DNA of 64,000 bases, from positions 14,192,053-14,256,052 of the forward strand of contig OX344750.2 of the NCBI GenBank assembly GCA_947034885.2, given 5' to 3'. The position numbers were made by a program, and so were the translations under genes. The DNA is from Thuidium tamariscinum. Its lineage: Eukaryota > Streptophyta > Bryopsida > Hypnales > Thuidiaceae. The notes under the pieces were generated by a model that saw only the letters and a program-made list of their open reading frames with translations, searched no databases and was not told the DNA's origin. Position 1 is the first letter of the stretch. Each line of letters starts with the position of its first letter. Shown here piece after piece: positions 25,340-36,619 of this stretch.

Positions 25340-25616
25340 TAAGGTAGGTACACCCCAAAGCGCCAGTTTTTCATACTGAGCCTAGTTCCTGTTATTATGT
25401 TGTTTAGATATTTTTACAGTCTTGTTGGTGAGTGAAAGCATGTTCCAACGCACCAAAGAATAGTGGATTTGGATACCGTATGCAAAAGTTATTAGCAATC
25501 AAAGTGTATTTCTGAAAGCGCCATCTATAGTCTGGGTACATGACTGATTTTGAAAATGTATGTATGTTGTACAGGGCGCTTTAAGGTCAGATGCCATTTT
25601 GGATGTACCTACCTTA
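25340..25616. mobile_element. A-family TA element, copy 2 (277 bp)
   Basis: The left end TAAGGTAGGTACACCC is intact and the right end is GGATGTACCTACCTTA (one change). The body shares long blocks with copy 3, such as GTGAGTGAAAGCATGTTCCA and GGATACCGTATGCAAAAGTT. Confidence 0.9.
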
Positions 25617-25621
25617 AATCT

Positions 25622-26310
25622 CTCCTAGCTAATTTGGGTCAAGGTGAACTCACCACCTTGCTTGGTTACTCCAAGTAATTCTAGAGGTGCAAGTAAAACA
25701 AAAAAGCCCCGCCCTATTTTGTGTTTAACTAATTTACCTTGTACACTTCTCCTCCATAATTTGGGGCCTGTGATTGCAAATACGAATTCAAGAATTTGCA
25801 AAATAAATTATTTGCAAAAAATATATAATTTCAGTGTTTTTCCAAGTGGCCAAGTGAAGGGTCAGTTTACCATGGCCCTCAATAGGGTTTTTTGATTGCA
25901 AATATGAATTCAGAATTTGGAAAAATAAATTATTTGCAAAAAATAAAAATATTTTGCGTTTTCCCTCAAGGTAAATCTACCCTGCTGGGCCCACCTTTGT
26001 TAGTAGGATTTAACGTCTTATGGATGGTTGGGGTGAACTGGCCCCCTTCCTTGACCACTCCAATTAATTTTAGGGGTGGAAGTAAAACAAAAAGCCCCCT
26101 ATTTTGTGCTTACTAATTTACCTTCTCCACCCTCTCAGCTAATTGAGGGCCTCTGATTGCAAATATGAAACCAGAATTTTAAGAAATATATTTCTTTTTC
26201 CAAAAAATAAAAAATTCCAGCGTTTTCCCAAGCGGCCGAGAGAGGGTCAGTTCCACCCTGGCTGCGGATAGTGGTGAAAAATTGTCAACAAATCTTTGGC
26301 CGACTCCCCC
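25622..26310. repeat. Tandem diverged units around AAAGCCCC-CTATTTTGTG
   Basis: Two full units (about 25630-26015 and 26020-26300) repeat GGTGAACT, AAGTAAAACAAAAAGCCCC, CCTATTTTGTG, AATTTACCTT and GATTGCAAATA. A third partial unit is at 24660-24775. TGGGCCCAGCAGGG at about 24672 is inverted at about 25979. The origin is unknown; no element ends are seen. Confidence 0.65.
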
Positions 26311-26372
26311 AGTCAATTTGACGGCAACTGTTGTGTTAAGTTACATGTTGGTGGGGATGGGCATTTGTCTAA

Positions 26373-26663
26373 GGTAGGGGGCTGTACTTGCAACCCTGTT
26401 TCTAAAAGCGATTTGGTAGATTTTGCCTCTAACATGTACTAGAAGTGTACATTTTAGGAGGGGGTCGCTTTTAGAACCCATCGTGTTTTCAACTTCAAAA
26501 ATTCATAACTAATTCCATGAAGGTCCAAAAAATATGAAACGACTTGGGTTAGATGCCAATTCCATTTTTCTTACCACAAAAATTTACTAAATTTTTAAAA
26601 AAGAGTTTAGCTTCCCCAAAATGCAAATCAGTTGGTAAAGGGTCGCTCTTACAGCCCCCTACC
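26373..26663. mobile_element. TIR element with GGTAGGGGGCTGTA ends
   Basis: GGTAGGGGGCTGTA (26373-26386) is inverted at 26650-26663. Inside is the module also seen at 14830-15020 (TTCATAACTAATTCCA, AAAATATGAAACGACTTGGG). A further CACAGCCCCCTAC end at about 25275-25288 suggests a second, incomplete copy. Confidence 0.7.
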
Positions 26664-29120
26664 TATCATTCCAAGATTCCATGGCTCCAGTAGTCAAACA
26701 CGTGAACATCATATGGTGCAATCAATGCTATTTGTCTGGGAATCCAGGATCCCCAATAGTCAAGTGCCGGCATTTGCCGCAACTGTAGATTGGGGGAGGT
26801 TTTGTCGGTAATTCTAGGGGCTTTTCTAATTGGCTCCAATCTTCAAGACCAGTCAGCATGCCGACTGGTTCCCGTGGAAAAGGTTCCGCTGATCGCCACA
26901 AGAATCTGCATTGTCTGCATTGTGGAGAGGGTGGAAAAACGCAAACACGTTGTTGAACAACATGAAAAAAAACGAAATCTGGAAAAATCTCAGTAAGACG
27001 AAGAATTTTCGTCTTAAGACAAACGTGAATGAAAGAATCTCTTAAAGCTCTACCAAGTCACATGGAAACAAGCAGTGAGTACAGCAGGAGGTAGAGTTGA
27101 GGATGCAGTCTTCGATCCGGCCATTAGTCGATATGCAAGAAAGAAGATGAGCTCGTAGACAATCTCAGCATCACAAACAAGCGTTTGACCTTGAGAAATG
27201 AAGACTGAGAGATAATCAAGCGTGAACTCATTAGTGACTAATCACAACATTCTCTAGCAGGAAATCTTGGAGGACTCCAAATGATGGGTAACTTATCATG
27301 CTGAAATCAGTGAGTATAAGAGGACGTACCATCCCTGACCGGCCAGTGCTTGCTCAAGCGAAGCGAACAGTAATTCAATGTTGTACCATTACGGTAAACC
27401 TTGTGAGCGCGATGAAAAAGATGTTGAACGCTTCTGTGGTTGGTAATATTTCTGTACACATTCCCGTTCAGCAGTGAAAAGCCTTCATCGTGGAATTCGC
27501 GCATATCAATCCACAAAGTCTGAAACCCACCAATGTGGCTTTTAATTTTCAACACGGCTGTTGCAAGCATCTCATCTGAGACGGTGTTTCGACAGGGCAT
27601 TTTGCAAGCCCCTCAAATCCATAAAGTCTGAAACTCACCAATGGTACATTTTCACAGAATATTTGCAATCATCTCAAATCCACGAACTCTCAGATACTCC
27701 GATGTTATATTTTCAAACAGGGCATATATTTGGAAGCATGTCATTCCACAAAGTCTCAAATTCACTCATGCTGTATTCTCAACGGAGGATTTGCAGACAT
27801 TTCATTCCACAAATGGAAACCCACTGATGCGTCAACAGGGAGTTCGCAAGCACCTGATTTCGCAAAGGCTGAAGCACATAAATGTTTCCTTTTCAACAAG
27901 GGTTCCGCAAGCCTCTCATTCCACGAAGTCTCAGACCCACTGCATGATGTTGTTTCCACAAGAAATTCGCAAGCGGAGATGCCGGTAAAAGCCCATCTCA
28001 AAGCTGCGGTGACAACTGGGCGTTCGCACGAGTAAGCGCAGATGTCGGAGCCACAGTTGCCGAGTGGGCTCAAACTTCGACAAAGCGACGATGGTCATGC
28101 GGACGGACCGAGGAATTGATGAATTGCGACTACTCTAACGACGTTGTCGTTGACAACTTCAACGCCAGGACTTGCGCGTCCTTGCGGATCTCGCAGTTTC
28201 CTGCCACCAAGCTCAGGTAGGTCTAGACTGCCCAACTCTACACTTGTCCACTACAGTGACTCCGGTGCCATGGAAATCAAGAAAAAATCTCATCGTCGCA
28301 ATGTCGCAGAAGGTGCTGCGATCAATCCCCCACGCCCCGGCCGCGCTTTAATGAACAGACTCAACAGAGCCTCTTTCAATTCGCATCCGCTTCCGGAATT
28401 TATGTGCCGGAGCGGAAGGTACTTCCACAAGCGCCTACCGAGTCGCTGCTTGAAAGATCCTGTTGAAGTACCCTGGATGATTCTCGGTGTTTCATCAGAT
28501 GAGCCTTCTCCGTTCCTGTCAAGCTAAGACTGAGGACTCCCGATAATTCTGGCGGTGATAGCATTGCCGCTGGGCAAAATTCTGTTACTGAACCTAACTC
28601 ACTCCGCGTATGTAGCGAAGCGCTGGTTTACTTGCACCGACTGAGTGATCGCCGAATTCATGCCGTTACTCAGGGAGACGATGAGATGATTTTGCTCTAG
28701 CAATGAGAGATTTGGAACGTTCGGCAATTACGGCAAACAGAGAAAATCTGTGCTTCTGAGCAGAATCCCCAAATGCTACAGTCCAAGCAGACGAAAGACT
28801 CAACCAAGTTCAAAGGAAAATGTGGGAATGGGAAATCTGCGAACCCTAATATTTTGTCTTCCTGTGTATTCCAAGTGCAGTGCTCACAATTGATTCAAAT
28901 TCCTGTTCGAATTTGCGCGCCATATCATTCATCAGCGACAGCATTCGATTTTGGGCTCCTCAACTTTCGAGCGGATTTGACGAAGCTCGGCAAACAGAAT
29001 GATGGAGCCCTCTGTTCCGTGGTGAGCAACTGAGCATCAAAGGAACCCTAATTCGGTAATCCCTCACTTTATTGTGCCGGCTACCCAGGTCACACTATAT
29101 TAAAATAGTGCAGACTGGAA
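26650..29120. pseudogene. Balanced-composition island with decayed coiled-coil reading frames
   Basis: This 2.5-kb stretch is far richer in GC and CpG than its surroundings, like the two true genes. Plus-strand fragments include MAPVVKHVNIIWCNQCYLSG (about 26680, possible zinc-binding), VEDAVFDPAISRYARKK (about 27090) and LVDNLSITNKRLTLRNED (about 27150). At 28043 there is a start with MSEPQLPSGLKLRQSDDG. It runs in frame past two stops into a basic Ser/Pro-rich frame (28144-28527), then shifts to SEALVYLHRLSDRRIHAV and MRDLERSAITANREN. The minus strand at 28990-28870 also reads like coiled coil (MLSLMNDMARKFEQEFESIV). No frame stays open for long and no splice pattern rescues one clearly. 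It may be one or two dead genes, or a noncoding transcript. No family is recognised. Confidence 0.4.
27490..27990. repeat. Degenerate tandem array of about 61-bp units
   Basis: Eight or nine units start near 27496, 27561 (short), 27602, 27662, 27729, 27790, 27843, 27904 and 27966. The consensus is TTTGCAAGCNTCTCATTCCA, then CRAAGTCTCAAACTCACTGA, then TGTTGTATTTTCAACARGG. The period is not a multiple of three, and no frame stays open through all units, so it is more likely a decayed minisatellite than a protein repeat. Confidence 0.75.
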
Positions 29121-29148
29121 TATTCCATTATTTCTGCTAGTTCAGTCC

Positions 29149-29167
29149 CCCCCCCCCCAAAAAAAAA
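29149..29167 (+). repeat. C-tract/A-tract at the edge of the gene-like island
   Basis: A run of C followed by a run of A marks the sharp return to AT-rich DNA at the right edge of the 26650-29120 island. Confidence 0.8.
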
Positions 29168-29786
29168 TGTATTGATTTGCATGTGACGATTATTTACACT
29201 CCTTACTCAATTTATGGTAAAAATTAAGTTAAGAGACCTATTTGTCGCACAATTCAAAAAACATCCTATTTGTGATATTATATGTTGTTAAGTTAGTGTA
29301 CATTTTAAATTTTCAAATGTAATCTATCAGTAAGTAGTGATTACAAGGTCCCACAAATAGTGACATGGCACAATTAGGAACTTTTACGTTAATGGAGTTT
29401 TAGAAATTTTATTATAATTCCCTAAAATAATTAATATACATTTGAATTATCGATAGATTTAATACTAATTAATAATCACATGAGTGTTTGACATTGATTT
29501 GTATAGTAATGCATGTGACAATCATTATGCAAAGTCACACTATTTAAAATTATTGCATGTCTAATTATTATTCAACTATAATGGCTTCCAAAAATAAATA
29601 AATAAATAATTGAAACACATTCAAGTTTTATAAGTGACATTTGTTTTGAGCTAATTCATCAAAGTTCATGATAACCTTGCAATATTGGTAAATGATGCAA
29701 AAGGACCCTTACATTAATAATAAACAATAGAGTGTTTGGTTTTGAGGGAGTTTAGTGATGTATTTAGACTTGAGTATTATTCTTAG

Positions 29787-31034
29787 TTAATCCCTAGAGC
29801 TCTAAACTGCATTTCTTTGGCAACATAGCGATTTTGGGCAACTCATTATAAATGGAGTTTTTATTTTTTTCATTAAAACTTTCACATAACATGTGCTTGA
29901 GGAGTAGCTTCAAAGCCAAACAATTTTCATAACTTTTGACTACATGGTTAAAAAGTTTTGGCATGATATGTCATTTTCTTTACTCAAGGAGCAATCTTGG
30001 CAGTTGCATTAAAATTTGAAATTTATTTTTTAAATTTATATCTATGTAGAAAGCTTTGAATCATTCTATTTTGATCAATGAATCAAATGTTATGAGGAGT
30101 TTTAGTTTGTGGTAGTTTGTGTGTAGTTATAGAATCTCTATTCTACAAAAAAAAAAAAGATTGAAATTCCTTATTTAATTCAATTTTTAATATTTTGGGA
30201 AAAAAAATAAAAGAAATAGGTGTGGATTGTCTATTACAATATAATAACCATTGGGACTAAAAATTTTCAAGTCCATAAATAAATTGTTTACAATTAAATA
30301 TTTTGGCTCATTTTCAACTTCTTTCTATAGTTACCATTAGATGAAATTTGAGGCCTCTAAAAGACCGCGGGTTCCCAAACTACAAGAACACAGAAATTGT
30401 CACAAGAACGTGTAAATTGCTATGGGAAACCCAAAATCATAGGAATCCAATGTGGCCAAGCTTGTGCCACATCATTAAATTATTTTTAGGACTTTTCTCA
30501 CATTTCAGGATCCAAATTATATTCAATTTTTATTTTTATTTTTTTTGGTAAATGTTGGCTTGACAGTGATTAGCAATTTTGGGAAATGTTTTATGAACTA
30601 TTTTGGGAACAAATCTAAAACAGCCCTCCTAAGGCTTGAAATTTCATCTAATGTTACTATTTTATTCCTATATATTGTACAATTCCAAACAATTTGAAAT
30701 TTTTTTAGCATATAGTCAACTTGCATTGAAGGTTGAATTCAAAGAATAGCCAGAATTTTAAACATTTTTTCATACAAATGAGACCTTGTGAAGTGCAACT
30801 GCCCAGGTTTTCCAAGGATAAAAAAAGGATTTTGCCAATTCAAATGCTCATATCTTACAATGCACATAGTGGAAGTTTTTGAAATTTTTTCCTCATCTTT
30901 TCAAACCAAATTACTACAAGATCTTATGGTTATATGTTTAAAAAATATTTTTTTCTAAAATTTGCACTTGCATTAGAAATTGTAGTTTTGAAACATTTTT
31001 GGTGAAAATATAGTCAAAAACCTTTGGAAGTTAA
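29787..31034. mobile_element. TTAA-type (piggyBac-like) element interrupted by a D element
   Basis: The left end is TTAATCCCTAGAGCTC. The sequence then follows the 23110-24165 copy closely (GGAGTTTTTATTTTTTTC, TTTTGGCATGATATGTCA and so on). The D element at 30335-30653 breaks it where the sister copy is continuous. The right end is truncated or altered; the TTAA at 31031-31034 is only a plausible limit. Confidence 0.65.
30335..30653. mobile_element. D-family element inside a TTAA element, 4-bp duplication
   Basis: The ends are CATTAGATGAAATTTGAG and, inverted, CATTAGATGAAATTTCAAG. TTAC lies on both sides (30331-30334, 30654-30657). The sister copy of the host at about 23680 has a single TTAC and no insert, so this is a true insertion with a duplication of 4 (or 5) bases. 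Confidence 0.88.
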
Positions 31035-31261
31035 CCCTTTGTATGGCCCATCTTCTACAAAATGAAAAGACCTTTATGATAAACTCTAATGTTGTATGAA
31101 TTGCTAGCTTCAGATTGATCTTTAAATATTGTAGGGCAAATGCTTAGAAGTTCAGAGATGTGCAGCCATAATCACCACCTAAAATGTACAACGTGCATTC
31201 ATAAAACACCACTTGAAAATTGCCCCTTCACTTTACAAGTGGGTTTTAATCAACAATGAGA

Positions 31262-31309
31262 TTGTAATGTCCGCCTACACAATTTTTCTTGTAAAAACAG
31301 ACATTACAA
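31262..31309. repeat. Small hairpin TTGTAATGTC...GACATTACAA
   Basis: There are 10-bp perfect arms with a 28-base loop containing TTTTTCTTGT. It is similar in arm and loop to the hairpin at 47359-47404. Confidence 0.65.
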
Positions 31310-31620
31310 CTTTTTCATTTAACATCAAATTTCCTTCACCTTGTTTTGGTGATTTCTTAGCAAATGTTCACCTTGTTTTATTGATTTCTTAGCAATAGTT
31401 TATGTCAAGCAATGTCCTTGTTGTTGGAAATTGTGGAAAGAAATGTGCCCTCTCATTAGGCTCTACCTCCATCAACGCATTTTTTTCCGTAATTCCCTCT
31501 ACCTTGGGCATCCCCCTATGCATTACAATCAATTCCTTGTGGTTTTACAACTAAAAGTTGTTGATGTTTAGTTCATCCTATTTTGGAATGATGTGAAGTG
31601 AGAACTTAAGAGGTAGGATA

Positions 31621-31896
31621 TAAGGTAGGTACACCCCAAAGCGCCAGTTTTTCTATTGTGCCTAGTTCCTATTATTATGTTGTTCAAATTTTCTTACAAT
31701 CTTGTTGGTGAGTGAAAGCATGTTCCAACGCACCAAAGAACAATGGATTTGGATACCGTATGCAAAAGTTATTAACAGTCAAAGTGTGTTTCTGAAAGCG
31801 CCATCTATAGTCTGGGTACATGACTGATTTTGAAAATCTATGCACGTTGTACAGAGCGCTTTAAGGTCAGGTGCCATTTTAGGTGTACCTACCTTA
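31621..31896. mobile_element. A-family TA element, copy 3 (276 bp)
   Basis: The ends TAAGGTAGGTACACCC and AGGTGTACCTACCTTA are intact but for one base. By eye it differs from copy 2 at a small fraction of positions, suggesting recent spread of the family. Confidence 0.9.
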
Positions 31897-32055
31897 GGGC
31901 TTCTAGATGAGATCATAGCACTACATTGCATTAGAATAAGTAATTTGGCCACAAAAATGGAAACGAACCATGAATTTTTTTGCTAAATGACTTCAAATTT
32001 TAAAAAATTGGATGAAGCCACCTAATTGTGAATGCAAATTGAAATATGGACATGT

Positions 32056-32399
32056 CATTAGAGGAGTTTTGGGCCTTTAATAGACAATTTTAGGGTTGTT
32101 CCTTGAAACTGTTTCCACTACTACAAACCAACCTTTGCTAGTTTGAATTTTTGAATTTCTAAAAAAAATTAAAAATGAATTCTTTTTCAAAATGTATTAA
32201 AAAGCAAAAAAATGGTTTTAGAAAAAATTCAAATTCAAATAAAATATATTCAAGAATAAATTAAAATAATTAAAATTACCAAATGTGGCAGTCACTTGAC
32301 CACATCAAATTATTGATATGGGCAGCGTTTCCAATGTTCCCACAACATCCCATTGTTTGGGAACTAGCAGTCTTTTAAAAGCCCGAATCTCATCTAATG
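32056..32399. mobile_element. D-family element, 344 bp
   Basis: The left end CATTAGAGGAGTTTTGGGCC and inverted right end CATTAGATGAGATTCGGGCT match over most positions and both continue to AGAC. The inner GATGTGGTCAA/TGTGGCAG blocks resemble those at 18855. Confidence 0.75.
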
Positions 32400-32750
32400 A
32401 ATATGTCTCGTGATATTTTTTATCCAAAATGTTTGAAATTTGGAGCAACTCTGTAACATTTTACACCAACATTTTGGCATTTCATAAAAATTGAAAACAA
32501 CAACAACAAATTGAAATGGATGGTAACTTACCAGGTTCTCAGTCTTGGTGTGTTCTGTGGCACAGCCATACACCCGCATTAACTTACCAAAATTGCAGCA
32601 GCTGTTGTCAGAGTTTCCCATTACAACTTCAGAAAATTAATGCGATTTGTAGTTTCATTGTCATTGTCCGGTCATAAGGTCGTTCGCTAAAGCGACCTGA
32701 TTGCATTCTCAGGGGAAATTCCTTGAACCACTTTTCATGAAATTTTCATA

Positions 32751-33140
32751 CAGTGGAAACACCTAAAACCGTCCAAATAAGGAATTCAGCATAGTTGGAG
32801 GCAGCTTTTTCTAAAACTGATATTTTTCCAGTATTAGCGAGTGAAAATCATGAATATTAAAAAAAAAAAATAGATTTTTCGGAATTAGTATGTAATTTTT
32901 ATAAATTTCCAAAGTGTTGGCTCCCTAGACCACTGGAACCGTCCTATAGGTGTACCTTTAACTGAACACCTGCTGAAATCAGTTGTCAGTGAATGAAAAC
33001 TATACATGTGTCTTACAACTGCGTCATCAAATTAGAATTAAACATTTGTTGAACGCTTTTATGAATGCTTATGGACAGAATTAGTAGTACTCTAGGGTCT
33101 AGGAATAGGTACATGGACGGAAATGGGTGTTTCTCCCTTA
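32751..33140. repeat. E-family unit 1 (390 bp)
   Basis: It begins CAGTGGAAACACC and ends GGGTGTTTCTCCCTTA, so its ends are short inverted repeats (GAAACACC). It is followed after 30 bases by a second unit in the same orientation. Shared blocks include TATTAGCGAGTGAAAATCAT and ACTATACATGTGTCTTACAA-like sequence. Confidence 0.8.
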
Positions 33141-33170
33141 GCAAGAGAAAACAAATTGGCATCTAACTTA

Positions 33171-33552
33171 CAATGGAAACACCCCAAACTTGTGAGTTTA
33201 AGAAATTCAGCATAGTTGTAGGCATTTTTTTGTAAAATAATATTTTTATAGTATTAGCGAGTGAAAATCATGAATATTCCCAAAAAAAATTCCAGATGCA
33301 ATATGTAATTTCAATAAATCTTCAAAGTGTTGGCTCCTTAGACCATTGGAACCATCCTATAGATGTACCTTAAATTGAACTTTGCTAAAATCAACAGTCA
33401 CATAATGAAAATTATACATGTGTCTTACAATTGCGTCAGCAAATTAGAATTAAACATTTGTAGGACACTTTAATGAATGATTATGGATAGATGTAGTGAT
33501 ACTCTAGGGTTTAGGAATGGATATAGGGACATGAATGGGTGTTTCTACCTTA
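33171..33552. repeat. E-family unit 2 (382 bp)
   Basis: It begins CAATGGAAACACC and ends GGGTGTTTCTACCTTA, collinear with unit 1 throughout. Its end overlaps the TTAA of the next element (33550), so the TTAA element landed exactly at, or was copied with, this border. Confidence 0.8.
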
Positions 33553-34474
33553 ATCCCTAAAGGACCATTGTCCCCTTGGGGGACAATTTGGAGTTTGGGT
33601 AGGTTCCGTAGACTTCAATTTTTGGTGAAACCTTTTGAAACTTTCTCACAAGATAGAAAAATTGATTAGCTTTGTGGGAATGTAATTTTTATTTCAATTG
33701 GTGACCGGGAGCAAAAGTTATACCACAAAAAGCCCAAATTTTCGTTCAGCGGGCAGAATTTCTTTTTTGCAAAAATTCAAAGTTTAATTTTTAAGTTTTT
33801 TTTTGAAATAATATATTTTTGCCTACATGTGAAGCTTTGATTCATTCTATTTTGGACTCATAATGAGAAAGTTATGGACAATCTTATTTCTCGGGCAATC
33901 TAAACAGTTTCTCAAAAAAATAACCTATAGGATTCATTTTTAAATGCAATTTTCACATTTATTCAAAAGAGATTGTTGGACAAGGTTATGTTTACTTGCA
34001 AGAACAATCTCACCATTGCGATTATTGTATTTCAATCCCACTTTAGAGTTATTAACCATTTAGTTTTTCTTTAAATCTTAGACCTACATCTACTTAATAA
34101 TTTTTTAAAGAATGAAAATCAAGTGTTTTTTGTGTAATTTCTTTAGACTCTCAACTCAATTATTAAATACAATTTTTTTTTCATTCAAAGTCTATAGTGC
34201 AAAAAAGTTCAACACATGGCAATCAAAGTCATCTGAAATTGCAGTCCACAATTCAAAAAAATTGTATTTTCAACTTTGAATGCTCATATCTTCTAATCTA
34301 TACGGTCAAACTTCATGAAATTTCTACTACATGATCTCAATCAAGTTAAATACAAGATCCTATGGTTAGATTCTTAAAAAAATATTTTCTTTAGTTTTCT
34401 TGGGTGAATGCAACAGAAATGGTAGTTTTGAGAGATTTTTGACAGAAAAATGGCCTTGGTCTTTTAGGGATTAA
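33550..34474. mobile_element. TTAA-flanked (piggyBac-like) element, 925 bp
   Basis: The left end is TTAATCCCTAAAGGACCA and the inverted right end TTAATCCCTAAAAGACCA. TTAA lies at 33550-33553 and 34471-34474. It abuts the second E unit. Its interior matches 53604-54300 in reverse orientation and contains the AGCGGGCAGAATT motif near 33740. Confidence 0.82.
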
Positions 34475-36098
34475 ATCAAGTTGTTTCATGTTTTTGGATC
34501 TTTGTGAAATTAGTCACAAGTTTTTGTGAAGTTGAAATGAAGTGGTCACAAGGGTTTTTTTTCATATTTTATGAAGTGCCAAAGTAGTGTTATAAAAAGT
34601 TATAGTAGTGCTCTAAATTTCAACATTCATCCACATATTGAATAGAAAATATCAAATATCACATGCCCATTCTTTTGTTTTCTTTCACAATTTGGCAATT
34701 TCATAGAAGATTTTTTTAATTTGGAGTTTTCCAACAAGAAACTTTGCAATATGTTGCCATTTTGTAGCTAAGTTATTTTTTCTAGTGCATTCTGCTACCA
34801 AAAAAGCTAGAAAAAAAAACTTAGTCACCAAAAATGACCACCTCTTTACATTGTTCCTACATTGAAGAGAGCAAAATATGCCTCTATGTCAATGATGACT
34901 TTTAGAACATGGTGGCTTTTCAAGCACCATAATTTGATCCATAACATCCTCTTACAAGGAATCCCTTTTTAAGTCACAATAATTATGGTTGGTTGTTAAT
35001 TGTATTGATATAAAATGTACCAAATCAGCATGTAGGTTGCATTTTTTTTTCAAGTGCACTCTACACATGTGCATTAGGCTTTGTAGCAATTGAGGGAGGA
35101 TAGGTGAATTGTGAGGTATCATTGCCAACCTACAGGAATGAAGTTATTACAAACTAATCATGCCAATTCAAGATTTTGAACCTCATATGCTACAAGGTGC
35201 ATGAATTGATCATTAAAGACATTGAAATATTATTTAGTATTACCTTTATTTTTGAAATGACCCATGTTCCCTTTATAAAATACAAAACAAATATGGGGCT
35301 TTTTTTTAATAGAGGGAATAAAATTTGATTGAATGAAAACTAGAAGAGTTTATAGAATATATATATATTTCTTTCAGAGTTTGGATTATTTTGGCACCTC
35401 TTTCCTTGTTTTTAATCTAAGAATTCCAATACTTTATACCAATTTCAAATTGTATTTATATAACATTTTCCAGACTTATAGCATAAGTTTCCAACTCTTC
35501 TATCCATGACAAAGGTAAGTGCACCTTATTTTGAACTATTGTATAATTTATCTATGTGTAAATTTTTACCTATTTCTAGATATTGTTCTTATATTCTTAC
35601 CTAAATATATATGAGTTGGTTATGGGTCAATTTGGGATAACTTTGTAAATTTGTTATTCATGCCTGTGGGTTTTCTAAATTACAAGCTAACGAAATTTAG
35701 AATGTGCTATAGTTCACAATAAAATCCATAACAACTCATTAATTTCATGACCAAAGCTCCAAAACCATGCTCTAATATTTATTTGGACAACTTTATCTAC
35801 CATAATTTGAATTTGTCACATCAATTAAGGTAATTATACTTAATTTCAACCACTTCCTAAAATGAAGTACTATAAATTCTTGCATAAAATGTACTCCCAC
35901 TATTCATGAGAGTCTATGGTTAGTTGCCCTAAACCCTATTATCAACCCTTTGAAAATCCATAGTTTATTTGCACGATATCCAAAAAATGCATACTATGAG
36001 AATCTAGAATCACCTTCTCAATGTCAACAAAATAACACAAATAAAAAATTGTATATGATAATGGGAATTGTGTTGAATTGCTTATTTGAGCAATTTTA
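34475..36098. other. Mostly unexplained; faint shared-module remnants
   Basis: At 34475-34560 and 34840-34890 pieces resemble the module at 13541-13765 (GTTTCATGTTTTTGGATCTT, TACATTGAAGAGAGCAAAAT). The rest shows nothing. Confidence 0.4.
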
Positions 36099-36619
36099 GG
36101 TGTAGTTACCTTATTATAAGAAATTGAATCACACTAAGGTAGAACCACCCGTAACCAATCATTTAAGGTATTTTAGGCATGATCTAGTGTAGTGCAAAGC
36201 AAAACAAATATTTTCAGAGGTGTAAAGATAAAAATGATGGGGATTCCAAAAACTTTGGTAATTTTATCACATTAATTGAAATTACTATGAATTTTAGAAG
36301 GCATAAAGTGTGCTTGACCAAATGCCAATCTGTGGAGTCTTCTAATTTCGATCACGCAAAAAATACATTTTTACTCACTCTTTTCTACTTTCTTGCAAAC
36401 TACATTAGAACATGTACCATGAACTTTTAGTCCCAACTTTAAAAATGAGAAAAAAACTCATTCTAGCCTTGGTTGGAAATATGTCCATCAAAAGGTTGAC
36501 TATGGGGAGCCTATTGGTTATAGGTGGTTCTACCTTATGATAGATACATTTGTTCTTTGTTCATAGAGCTAAAATAGTACTATGTATGATTCAATTTCTT
36601 GTGGTAAGATAACTACACC
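36099..36619. repeat. 35-bp inverted repeat surrounding the B element
   Basis: Arms at 36099-36133 and 36585-36619 match at about 30 of 35 positions (GGTGTAGTTACCTTA... against ...TAACTACACC, with CAATTTCTT inside). The B element lies between them, so they may be the ends of an older element into which B inserted. Confidence 0.6.
36135..36537. mobile_element. B-family TA element, intact 403 bp
   Basis: The inverted ends are TAAGGTAGAACCACCCGTAA and, inverted, TAAGGTAGAACCACCTATAA, and both continue with CCAAT. The outermost TA on each side can be a target duplication. The interior is noncoding. It also serves as the empty-site reference for the nested insertion at 61462-62428. Confidence 0.82.
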
